16,538 nucleotides of DNA from Candidatus Corynebacterium faecipullorum (GCA_019114925.1 DXEO01000091.1:1-16538); one strand, 5' to 3'; shown: positions 7,225 through 13,710, counted from the first letter of the stretch. The notes: generated by a model from the letters alone, not told the origin. Numbers and translations are program-made.

Positions 7225-7243
7225 GTAACAACCTTGTAATTTA
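7225..7243 (+). promoter_or_regulatory. Candidate MtrA box upstream of glpR
   Basis: GTAACAAC, three bases (CTT), then GTAATTTA: an 8+3+8 arrangement giving an 11-base phase. As I recall, the C. glutamicum MtrA site is a loose 8-bp direct repeat with 3-bp spacing. The second half is less conserved. It lies about 55 bases before the best -10-like hexamer of glpR. Confidence 0.4.
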
Positions 7244-7297
7244 TGGGCTCGTTGATGCCCACAGGCCGGGGCTGGGAGGCTAGAGTGGGGACCTAGT

Positions 7298-7303
7298 TAT
7301 ATT
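7298..7303 (+). promoter_or_regulatory. Candidate -10 hexamer of glpR
   Basis: TATATT in the 181-base gap between rimJ and glpR. A competing TAGAGT lies at 7281-7286. Neither has a convincing -35. Either would give glpR a promoter separate from glp-rimJ. Confidence 0.3.
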
Positions 7304-7341
7304 CCCTTTTTCGTCGACCCCTGAAAGTGGGACACAGCCGC

Positions 7342-8577
7342 ATGATGACTGCCGTGCCGATCATTCTCGTAATCGTGTTGTGGCTCTTCATCCTCGCCCC
7401 GTTGCTTTTGCGTTCGCAACGCCCGATGAGCCATACAGGTGAGGCCTTTGAAGAAACCCGCGTGCTCTTCGAAGGCGATTCCGGCTCCGTGCCGGGCCGT
7501 CCTAAGCCGCGCTTGGGTAAGGAAGATATCCGGATGAGTTCCCAGGCAGGGGCGGAGACTGGTACTGAGGAGGCAGACTACGAGCTGGTTGAGGCCGAAG
7601 GAGTCAGCGAGGATTCTCAATCCGGCCGCGCTGAGACCGCTGCGGCTGATGCTGCCGAGCAGCCAGATGTCGCAGACACGATTGACGGCGAAGTCGTCGA
7701 GGCTGAAGATTTGGAAGAGGATTTCGAGCTAGCAGCGGAACCTGAGCATGATGCCGAAAATGAGCGCGACCTCGATAATGACTTCGAGGGCGTTGAAGCG
7801 AACACCGCTGAGGTATTCACGGCTCCCGCCAATGCTAGCGTCGCAGAAGATGCCTACGGCTTGGATGACTCCTATACCTCTCCGGTCGATTTGATGTACC
7901 CGGGTGCTATTGATTCTGTGGACCAGACTCCGGAGGACTCCGGCGCCGAGGAGGCAGACGGCGCTGATGATGCTCCGGAGCAGGAAGAGACCACGGCGGT
8001 TGAGGACGAGAGCATTGATGTCGCAGATACGAACTCCGAGGACGCTGAAAACAACGGCAGCGATACCGAGCTCTCCCCGGAAGAGCTTGCCTTTGCGCAG
8101 CGCCGTCTTGGCCGCGGTGGCTGGGATCCGGTGAAGGAGAAGGAGGCTTCGGCCACGCGGTACCAGCGCCGCCAACGCACGCTCATCGGCCTAGCCGTGG
8201 TGGTGGTCGCAACGGTATGCCTGGGCATCGTCGTGGGCGGTTGGACTTGGTGGTTCGCGGGTATCGCTGGTGTCGTGACCACGGTCTACCTGGTGGCGCT
8301 GCGCGCCCAGGTGCGCCGCGAGCAGGAGCTACTTCGTCGTCGCGTCTACCACTTGCGCCGTGCGCGCTTGGGTGTCCGCAACGCGGAGAACCCTGCTGAA
8401 TCACTGCCGCCGAATCTGCGCCGCCCGGGCGCGCTCATCTTGGAAATCGATGATGAAAGCCCGGACTTTGATTACCTTCCGGTGTACTCGGAGGATGATT
8501 CCGACGGCGGTTTCGACGGGCCGCATCCTTCCCCGCGCCAGCGGCGTGATGACCTCGCGGCACGGCGAGTCGGTTAA
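7342..8577 (+). CDS. glpR: Acidic three-helix membrane protein, Glp receptor (GlpR) candidate
   Basis: A 411-residue protein from ATG 7342; I prefer this over GTG 7327 because an AGTGGGA-like site precedes it and the family begins just before the first helix. A transmembrane helix at 5-24 (VPIILVIVLWLFILAPLLLR) is followed by a conserved-looking GEAFEETRVLFEG, then about 175 acidic, Glu/Asp/Ala-rich residues (70-245) predicted to be disordered, a basic stretch (260-280), two further helices at about 281-300 and 302-321, an Arg-rich segment (322-346) and an acidic C-terminus. The acidic linker is broken by one hydrophobic patch at 171-191 (AYGLDDSYTSPVDLMYP). Position after glp and rimJ matches GlpR of C. 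glutamicum and M. tuberculosis Rv0996. Inference: it recruits Glp, and through it FtsZ, to the membrane. Confidence 0.8.
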   Translation: MMTAVPIILVIVLWLFILAPLLLRSQRPMSHTGEAFEETRVLFEGDSGSVPGRPKPRLGKEDIRMSSQAGAETGTEEADYELVEAEGVSEDSQSGRAETAAADAAEQPDVADTIDGEVVEAEDLEEDFELAAEPEHDAENERDLDNDFEGVEANTAEVFTAPANASVAEDAYGLDDSYTSPVDLMYPGAIDSVDQTPEDSGAEEADGADDAPEQEETTAVEDESIDVADTNSEDAENNGSDTELSPEELAFAQRRLGRGGWDPVKEKEASATRYQRRQRTLIGLAVVVVATVCLGIVVGGWTWWFAGIAGVVTTVYLVALRAQVRREQELLRRRVYHLRRARLGVRNAENPAESLPPNLRRPGALILEIDDESPDFDYLPVYSEDDSDGGFDGPHPSPRQRRDDLAARRVG

Positions 8578-8617
8578 GCAGCACGCGAACGCGCCTTTCG
8601 CACAAGCGCACTGAGCG

Positions 8618-9235
8618 CTAGGCCGACCACACTCCCGAGCTACCGCGGCGATGCGAGCCCACAAGGTGGGCATCCACCATCCCGATGGCCGCCATGAGTG
8701 AAAAGCAGGTCACTGGGCCGACGAACTTGAACCCAGCCTTCTTCAAAGCCTTGGACATGTCCAAGGCTTCTTTCGTATATTTCGGGATATCTTCTTCGCT
8801 TTCCGGCGCGATGGTTTCTTCAGGCAAGAAGCTCCAAATGAATTCGTCCAACCCGCCCTGCTCGCGCAAGGCCACCGTGGCTCGTGCGTTAGCGAGCACA
8901 GCGTTGATTTTGAGGCGGTTGCGAATAATTCCTGGATTGTTCATTAAACGCTCGATTTCCTCCTCGCCAAAGCTGGCCAGAAGGTCCGCATCAAATCCCA
9001 CGAAAGCAGCGCGGAAAGCATCACGCTTGCGCAGTACTAGCTCCCAGCTCAGCCCTGCCTGGAAGCCTTCCAGGCAGAGTCGTTCCAGCAGTGCGGATTC
9101 TTCGTGGATGGGCATGCCCCATTCGGTGTCGTAATACTCCTTGAGCAGTGGGGAAGTCATTGCCCACGCCGGGCGGCCAAGCCCTGACGCGTCATAAACA
9201 AGTCTCGTATCATTTGCCATTTGTGTACTAGTCAT
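8618..9235 (-). CDS. tag: DNA-3-methyladenine glycosylase I family protein lacking zinc ligands
   Basis: Base-excision repair enzyme family that removes 3-methyladenine from alkylated DNA. The 205 residues align with E. coli Tag: YYDTEWGMP (34-42), CLEGFQAGLSW (54-64, containing the catalytic Glu as Glu56), NPGIIRNRLKINAVLANA, and SKALKKAGFKFVGPVTCFSLMAAIGMVDAH. The zinc snap of E. coli Tag (Cys4, His17, His175, Cys179) is mostly absent: Pro22, Tyr35, His190 and Ser194 occupy these places. Zinc-free Tag relatives are plausible in actinobacteria, so it need not be inactive. It lies 24 bases downstream of ogt on the same strand, giving a two-gene alkylation-repair unit. It converges with glpR across 40 bases with no clear terminator. 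The ATG at 9235 sits in the repeated 17-base element. Confidence 0.9.
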   Translation of the reverse strand: MTSTQMANDTRLVYDASGLGRPAWAMTSPLLKEYYDTEWGMPIHEESALLERLCLEGFQAGLSWELVLRKRDAFRAAFVGFDADLLASFGEEEIERLMNNPGIIRNRLKINAVLANARATVALREQGGLDEFIWSFLPEETIAPESEEDIPKYTKEALDMSKALKKAGFKFVGPVTCFSLMAAIGMVDAHLVGSHRRGSSGVWSA

Positions 9236-9249
9236 GCCTTTTTAGACTG
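9233..9249 (-). repeat. 17-base start-codon element, copy 2
   Basis: Exact copy of 3384-3400, reading CAGTCTAAAAAGGCATG on the minus strand and ending in the tag start codon. It fills most of the 24-base space between ogt and tag. Confidence 0.6.
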
Positions 9250-9259
9250 TAAAATCTAC

Positions 9260-9763
9260 TCATTGGTTCCTCGCTTCGTGCTCCAGTAGTAGCCGCTTTG
9301 CGGCAACGCCCCCGCGATAAGACCCCAGACCGCCGCTTGCTGGTACGACGCGGTGGCAGGGCACCACGATAGGCAAAGGGTTGTTGCCGCAGGCGCTGCC
9401 TGCGGCGCGGGCAGCTTGGGCGCTCCCAGCCGCGGCGGCAAGGCGTGAATAGGTCCAGCGCTCACCGAAGGGGATATCACGAAGCGCGCGCTGTGCTCGG
9501 TCGCGGAAGGTTTCAGGAGACGGAGGGACGTCGAGAAGCAGCTCGAAGTCTCGCCGCGTGCCGGCGAAGTATTCGGTGATTTGTTGGCTGGCTGAGACAA
9601 GAACCTTAACGCTCAGCCAGGTGCTATCTGAGTGATCGGTGAGGCGTTGCAGGCCTCGGAGGTTCCGGGCTTCGTCAGGGAAATACACCTGGGATAATCC
9701 TTGCGCGGAGCCCACGAGCGTGAGGCAGCCGAGAGGAGTATCCAGTGAGGTCCACAAGTGCAT
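9260..9763 (-). CDS. ogt: Methylated-DNA-[protein]-cysteine S-methyltransferase
   Basis: Suicide repair protein that moves methyl groups from O6-methylguanine (and O4-methylthymine) in DNA to its own cysteine. The 167-residue length is normal. The active-site motif PCHRV is at 135-139 with acceptor Cys136; before it, the helix-turn-helix and arginine-finger region reads AARAAGSACGNNPLPIVV, and the helix RALRDIPFGERWTYSRLA is typical. SYRGG (148-152) and KRLLLEHE close the domain. There is no Ada-type N-terminal regulatory domain. It heads an ogt-tag pair, so O6-methylguanine and 3-methyladenine repair would be made together. It diverges from the doxX gene across 54 bases. AAAGGA lies about 12 bases before the ATG. 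Confidence 0.95.
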   Translation of the reverse strand: MHLWTSLDTPLGCLTLVGSAQGLSQVYFPDEARNLRGLQRLTDHSDSTWLSVKVLVSASQQITEYFAGTRRDFELLLDVPPSPETFRDRAQRALRDIPFGERWTYSRLAAAAGSAQAARAAGSACGNNPLPIVVPCHRVVPASGGLGSYRGGVAAKRLLLEHEARNQ

Positions 9764-9804
9764 GCTGGGAGGGAGTCCTTTCGGAGAGAGGTGGCCATCC
9801 AGGG

Positions 9805-9811
9805 TAGTCTA
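9805..9811. promoter_or_regulatory. Overlapping divergent -10 hexamers of ogt and doxX
   Basis: TAGTCTA offers TAGTCT on the plus strand, seven bases before the doxX ATG at 9818 (leaderless form), and TAGACT on the minus strand, about 42 bases before the ogt ATG. If both are used, RNA polymerase could not occupy them together. No clear -35 for either. Confidence 0.35.
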
Positions 9812-9817
9812 TGAACC

Positions 9818-10231
9818 ATGAATAGACCCGCCGTACGCGATGCCGCGCTCCTCATCTTCCGCGCGGTACTGGGAGTCATCTTCGTGGCGCACGGTGTAGA
9901 CAAGATGTTTTTTAGCGGAATGGATGAAATAACCGGGCAGTTTTCTGCTCTTGGGGTCCCGCAGCCGCATACTTCGGCGTACTTGGCTGCCTTCGCGGAA
10001 ATGCTGGGAGGGGCTGCGCTGGTGGTAGGTCTGCTCACCACCTTTGTGGCGGGTGCCTTGGCTCTACTCATGGCCTGCGCATTGTATTTCGTGCACATGG
10101 GCAATGGCCTTTTTGCAGCCGATGGTGGCGTCGAGTATCCGCTGGTTCTCATCGTGTCGTTGCTTATGATTGTCGTCTTTGGCTCCGGCCGGGCCAGTGT
10201 GGATGGGGTGTTGAGCCGTGCTGACGCATGA
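9818..10231 (+). CDS. DoxX-family membrane protein
   Basis: A 137-residue integral membrane protein with four predicted helices at about 9-28, 53-72, 75-93 and 107-123. The DoxX signature is visible: an early GVIFVAHGVDKMFF, a second helix with FAEMLGGAALVVGLLT, and a gap region with HMGNGLFAADGGVEYPLVL. DoxX proteins are linked to thiol and redox stress or to quinone-related membrane complexes in some actinobacteria, but the biochemical role is not settled. The gene overlaps the next one by 14 bases, so both are likely made from one mRNA. A TAGTCT hexamer seven bases before ATG suggests a leaderless transcript. Confidence 0.9.
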   Translation: MNRPAVRDAALLIFRAVLGVIFVAHGVDKMFFSGMDEITGQFSALGVPQPHTSAYLAAFAEMLGGAALVVGLLTTFVAGALALLMACALYFVHMGNGLFAADGGVEYPLVLIVSLLMIVVFGSGRASVDGVLSRADA

Positions 10232-10907
10232 GCAGGTGCAGGCGGCGATTTCCGCTCAGCTTGACGGGGAAGCCCCGCAGCTCTCACCGGACGTGATTGA
10301 TGCGCACGTGTCGGGATGCCCCGAGTGCGCGGCTTTCCGGGATAAGGCGGCAGCCCTAACACACTCGTTGAGCCTCGTGGAACCGGCTGGCGTTCCGCCG
10401 CGAGATTTGTCTGAGGTCATCCTCGCCGGCGTGGAGCCGGAATGGCAGCGCGCTTCCAGCACGCGGCAGGCGTCGCTGACCTTGGCGCGAGTATCCCTTG
10501 GAGTGTTATCCCTGGCGTTTTTGATGTGGGCGGTCGTGGTCGTCGTTAGTGCCTCAGGCTTGACCACCTTATCGAGCGAAGGAACCCTCGCGGAAGGGGC
10601 TGACCCAGGGCGCGCGCACCTGCTGATGGAGGCTGCGGCGCTGCGTTTCGGCCTCGCAAGTGGCTTGGCTTTTGCGGCATGGCGCCCCGCCTCGGCACCT
10701 GGATTATTGCCGGTAGCGTGCACGATGTTCGCGTTCCTGTGTGGTTTTACCATGCGCGATTTTGCCCTGGGCAGCGTCGCCGCGGGCCAGGTTTATATCC
10801 TCATCGGCACGGGCTTGGCCACCTCCAGCTTGGGCTGGGCCTGGGCGGCGGACCGGGGATTCCTACTGCGGGATATTTACCGGACGTTGTCCGCTAGCCC
10901 GCGTTAG
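10218..10907 (+). CDS. Zinc-finger (zf-HC2/anti-sigma-like) four-helix membrane protein
   Basis: A 229-residue protein starting at GTG 10218, inside the end of doxX. The cytoplasmic N-terminus carries the anti-sigma zinc-binding motif HxxxCxxC (His30, Cys34, Cys37) preceded by the typical MLTHEQVQAAISAQLDGE. About four transmembrane helices follow, near 88-111, 138-155, 160-178 and 186-208. ZAS-type anti-sigma factors usually sit next to their ECF sigma gene, but none is present here; the partner is doxX. It may act as a zinc- or redox-sensitive membrane regulator, or the domain may have another job. Its stop codon overlaps that of the convergent pmt gene, with no terminator between. Confidence 0.75.
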   Translation: MLTHEQVQAAISAQLDGEAPQLSPDVIDAHVSGCPECAAFRDKAAALTHSLSLVEPAGVPPRDLSEVILAGVEPEWQRASSTRQASLTLARVSLGVLSLAFLMWAVVVVVSASGLTTLSSEGTLAEGADPGRAHLLMEAAALRFGLASGLAFAAWRPASAPGLLPVACTMFAFLCGFTMRDFALGSVAAGQVYILIGTGLATSSLGWAWAADRGFLLRDIYRTLSASPR

Positions 10908-12517
10908 GACCAAGACGGCAGCCACATCATGGAGCTGTACCACGAATCCGGGATGAGGTAGCCGTAAAGAATCGGGGAGAAGTAGGCGAACATCGCCACC
11001 ACGAGCGCGGCGTAGCACACCGTGAGGAAGGTACCCAACGGCATCGCGGAACCAAAGAGTGCTGTGAGCCAGCGCCACTGCAGCTTCCGTCCGTGGCCAA
11101 TCATTTGCCCCAAGGCCAGAGATATCAGCACGATGACAAACGGGATGAAAGCCGTGGCATAGAAGAAGTACATTTGGCGGTCGAAAACGGCCAGCCAAGG
11201 CAGGAATCCCGCCGCGGCACCCACGAGCGGGATGAGGAAGGCGCGGTTGCGGCGAACGAGCAGGGACCACAAGCCCCACAGCACTGCCGGGATGACCAAC
11301 CACCAGATGGCGGGAGTACCAAAGAGGTACAGCATCTTGCGGCAGGAGCCGCCGTCCCCGCAGGAGATGTCCGTGGCGGAGTAGTAGAGGATAGGGCGTG
11401 CAGCCACCAGCCAAGCCCACGGCTTGGAATCCCACGGATGGCTGTGCCCACCGGAGGTGGTCAAGGATGCGTGAAACTCCAACACGGAAGAGTGGTAATA
11501 AAACCAGCCGGCGAGCGCCTCGGGGAGGTGGAGCAGCCAGGATCCATCTTCAATAGTGCCGTCTACCTTGGCGTGGCGGTACACAGCGGTTTCATCCGCG
11601 AACCATGCACGCCAGGACCAGGCGTACAGTGCCACTGGAACCGCAACGATGGAGGCGAGGGCCGCTGGTGTATCGCGCACCAGCGTGCCCACGATGTAGC
11701 GGCGTACGCCATAGAGGCGGCGCAGCGCGAGGTCCGAGAAAACGCTAATCAAACCGAAGAACATGATGTAGTACAGGCCGGACCACTTCACGGATAGGGT
11801 GAGCCCCAGGAAAACGCCGGCCGTAAAACGCCACCACCGGAATCCAAAGCGGGGCCCGAAGTCGGAGTCACCCATCGTTCCCGACACGAAGGCGGCGTGG
11901 AGGCGCTCACGCATCTGCTGGTGATCCTGCGCCAAAGCCCACGCGGCGGCGAGCACAAAGAAGACTTGGAAGATGTCGAGCATTCCGAATTTGGAGGCCA
12001 CGAGCAGTACGCCATCGCACACGGCGAGCAGGCCAGCTAGGAATCCCACCTGCCACGAACCAGACAAGCGGCGAGCCAGCGCCATGGTGAGCATTACTGT
12101 GCCCACACCAAAAAGCGCGGCCATGGCCCGCCATCCCAGTGGGGTATAGCCGAAAAGCGCTTCTGATATCGCAATGATCTGCTTGGCCAGCGGCGGATGC
12201 ACAACCAAGCCGTAGCCCGGGTTAGATTCAATACCGCCGAGGAAGAGGTTGTGCCAGCTGGTGACCATGTCCCAGGCCTGCGGCACGTAGTGCTTCTCGT
12301 CGAAGACGGGTGTGCCTTCAGAAACCGGAGCAGTCAGGCCAATGAATCGTGTGAGAAAAGCCAAGACACCAATGATCGCGGTGCTGATCGTGTCGGCCCG
12401 GGTCCAGGTGTAGGGCCGAGGGGCAGGCGGGGCCGGCCGGGTATGGGTGCCACGCGCGGCGGAGAGGCGCGTGCGCTTGCGGCGGCCAGATCGATCTGTA
12501 GGGGTTGCGATACTCAC
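10904..12517 (-). CDS. pmt: Protein O-mannosyltransferase (GT39)
   Basis: Polytopic membrane enzyme that moves mannose from polyprenyl-phosphate-mannose to Ser/Thr of secreted proteins on the outer face of the membrane. From GTG 12517 it is 537 residues. The N-terminal 35 residues are basic. The first helix (TAIIGVLAFLTRFIGL) is followed by the catalytic DE pair in FDEKHYVPQAW (Asp73, Glu74) and HPPLAKQ (107-113), then about ten further helices. I prefer GTG 12517 over ATG 12544 because TAAACT lies exactly seven bases upstream of it, fitting a leaderless mRNA, while the longer form has no ribosome binding site. Position matches C. glutamicum pmt and M. tuberculosis Rv1002c. Its last base triplet overlaps the stop of the convergent zinc-finger gene. 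Confidence 0.93.
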   Translation of the reverse strand: MSIATPTDRSGRRKRTRLSAARGTHTRPAPPAPRPYTWTRADTISTAIIGVLAFLTRFIGLTAPVSEGTPVFDEKHYVPQAWDMVTSWHNLFLGGIESNPGYGLVVHPPLAKQIIAISEALFGYTPLGWRAMAALFGVGTVMLTMALARRLSGSWQVGFLAGLLAVCDGVLLVASKFGMLDIFQVFFVLAAAWALAQDHQQMRERLHAAFVSGTMGDSDFGPRFGFRWWRFTAGVFLGLTLSVKWSGLYYIMFFGLISVFSDLALRRLYGVRRYIVGTLVRDTPAALASIVAVPVALYAWSWRAWFADETAVYRHAKVDGTIEDGSWLLHLPEALAGWFYYHSSVLEFHASLTTSGGHSHPWDSKPWAWLVAARPILYYSATDISCGDGGSCRKMLYLFGTPAIWWLVIPAVLWGLWSLLVRRNRAFLIPLVGAAAGFLPWLAVFDRQMYFFYATAFIPFVIVLISLALGQMIGHGRKLQWRWLTALFGSAMPLGTFLTVCYAALVVAMFAYFSPILYGYLIPDSWYSSMMWLPSWS

Positions 12518-12524
12518 CCGGAAG

Positions 12525-12530
12525 AGTTTA
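12525..12530 (-). promoter_or_regulatory. Candidate -10 hexamer of pmt (leaderless)
   Basis: TAAACT on the minus strand, seven bases before GTG 12517. It decides the start choice for pmt and lies within the possible longer N-terminus, so that extension would not be transcribed. Confidence 0.5.
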
Positions 12531-12555
12531 GCTTGCATGTGCAATGCTGGAGAGT

Positions 12556-13404
12556 ATGAGTCTTCAGCTTGAACCCCTGCCCCGCGGCGTCATCCTCGCC
12601 GCCACGCCGCTGGGAAATCCCGGTGATGCTTCCGCCCGTCTCATGCAGGCTTTGAGTCACGCAGATGTGATTGCCGCAGAAGATACTCGCCGTGTCCGCA
12701 ACCTGGCCCAGGCACTAGGAGTAGAAATCCGTGGCAAGGTGGTCTCCAACTTCGACCACAACGAGGAGGAGCGCTCGCGCATGTTGGTCACCTCTGCCCA
12801 GACGGGAACCGTACTTGTAGTGTCGGATGCCGGCATGCCGCTAGTTTCCGATCCGGGACATTCCATAGTGACCGCTGCCGTGGAGGCGGGCGTGCCCGTG
12901 ACGTGTTTTCCTGGGCCCTCGGCGGTGCCGACTGCTCTCGCCCTGTCGGGCTTAGGGGTAGGCCACTTTCTTTTCGATGCCTTCCCGCCGCGCAAGCCCG
13001 GCCCGCGTAAGGCGTGGCTGGAGTCCTTGGTGGGGGAGCAGCGCGCTATTGCTTTCTTTGAGTCCCCGCACCGCTTGGCACAGACGCTTGGCGACGCCTC
13101 TGAGATCCTCGGCGCCGACCGTCGCGCTGCAGTCTGCCGCGAGCTGACGAAGACATATGAGGAGATTAAGCGCGGTTGCTTGGGCGAACTTGCTGAATGG
13201 GCACAAGAGAATGCGCGGGGTGAAATCACCGTAGTCATCGAGGGCGGTGATGGCGCACCCGTGTCGTTGGAGACCCTCGTGGAGCGGGTCCGCGCAGAGG
13301 TTGAACGCGGCGTGCGGGCCAAGGATGCCTGCAAACAGGCCGCCGCGGGAACGTCGTGGTCTAATCGTGAGCTTTATGATGCCTACCTTGCTGCCCGCGG
13401 CTGA
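12556..13404 (+). CDS. rsmI: 16S rRNA (cytidine1402-2'-O)-methyltransferase
   Basis: Tetrapyrrole-methylase-fold enzyme that 2'-O-methylates C1402 of 16S rRNA in the ribosomal P site, using SAM. From ATG 12556 the protein has 282 residues. The family motifs are all present: ATPLGNPGD (16-24), AEDTR (41-45), VSDAGMPLVSDPGH (89-102), FPGPSAVPTALALSG (118-132), FFESPHR and RELTKTYEEIKRG. ATG 12544 would add four residues; I chose 12556 because GGAG precedes it by three bases and nothing resembling a ribosome binding site precedes 12544. It diverges from pmt over 38 bases. I see no clear terminator after it. Confidence 0.94.
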   Translation: MSLQLEPLPRGVILAATPLGNPGDASARLMQALSHADVIAAEDTRRVRNLAQALGVEIRGKVVSNFDHNEEERSRMLVTSAQTGTVLVVSDAGMPLVSDPGHSIVTAAVEAGVPVTCFPGPSAVPTALALSGLGVGHFLFDAFPPRKPGPRKAWLESLVGEQRAIAFFESPHRLAQTLGDASEILGADRRAAVCRELTKTYEEIKRGCLGELAEWAQENARGEITVVIEGGDGAPVSLETLVERVRAEVERGVRAKDACKQAAAGTSWSNRELYDAYLAARG

Positions 13405-13710
13405 GCTGCACGAATAAGAACAAGTGATGGCTGTCTCTTTCTTGGGAATCGTTATGGCATCGTTATGTCATCCGGCGTGGCCGCGGCGTGCGCGGTAGGG
13501 GTGCCATGGCTCGGAAAAACCTCCGAACAAGCTGGCAAGCTGCACAGTTGCGGTACAGATTTGGCAGCTGCGGTGGAATAACGGTCGCGCAAAGAAGCTC
13601 GTGACGGACGCGTTGAGGAACGCTATATGCCCGAAATGCATGTGGCGAATAGTCTTTTTGTTTCTGTTTTAGTTTGACTAGTTGAAGAGACAACACCAAG
13701 GTCGGTAGGT
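13405..13710. other. Intergenic stretch upstream of betP
   Basis: A gap of 306 bases between rsmI and betP. It holds the MtrA-like repeat at 13448-13466, a 5-bp GC hairpin at 13481-13495 without a T run, a single ATAACGGT half-site-like sequence at 13578-13585, and a T-rich stretch (about 13651-13675) that probably contains the betP promoter, although I cannot assign its hexamers. The betP ribosome binding site AAGG is at 13699-13702. Confidence 0.5.
13448..13466 (-). promoter_or_regulatory. Candidate MtrA box upstream of betP
   Basis: On the minus strand: ATAACGAT, GCC, ATAACGAT, a perfect 8-bp direct repeat with 3-bp spacing. This is the layout I recall for C. glutamicum MtrA sites, and MtrA is known there to activate betP directly. 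It lies about 245 bases before the betP start, which is far for direct activation unless the promoter is upstream or several sites exist. Confidence 0.55.

Noticed and set aside
7327..7344. GTG 7327 as the start of glpR
   Set aside because: It lies within the probable ribosome binding region for ATG 7342, and the family begins directly before the first helix.
12518..12544. ATG 12544 (minus) as the pmt start
   Set aside because: No ribosome binding site precedes it, and a -10-like TAAACT lies within this stretch, so it is probably not transcribed.
13506..13604. 32-codon open frame (MARKNLRTSW...) between rsmI and betP
   Set aside because: No ribosome binding site, no recognisable feature, and it lies in a likely regulatory gap.
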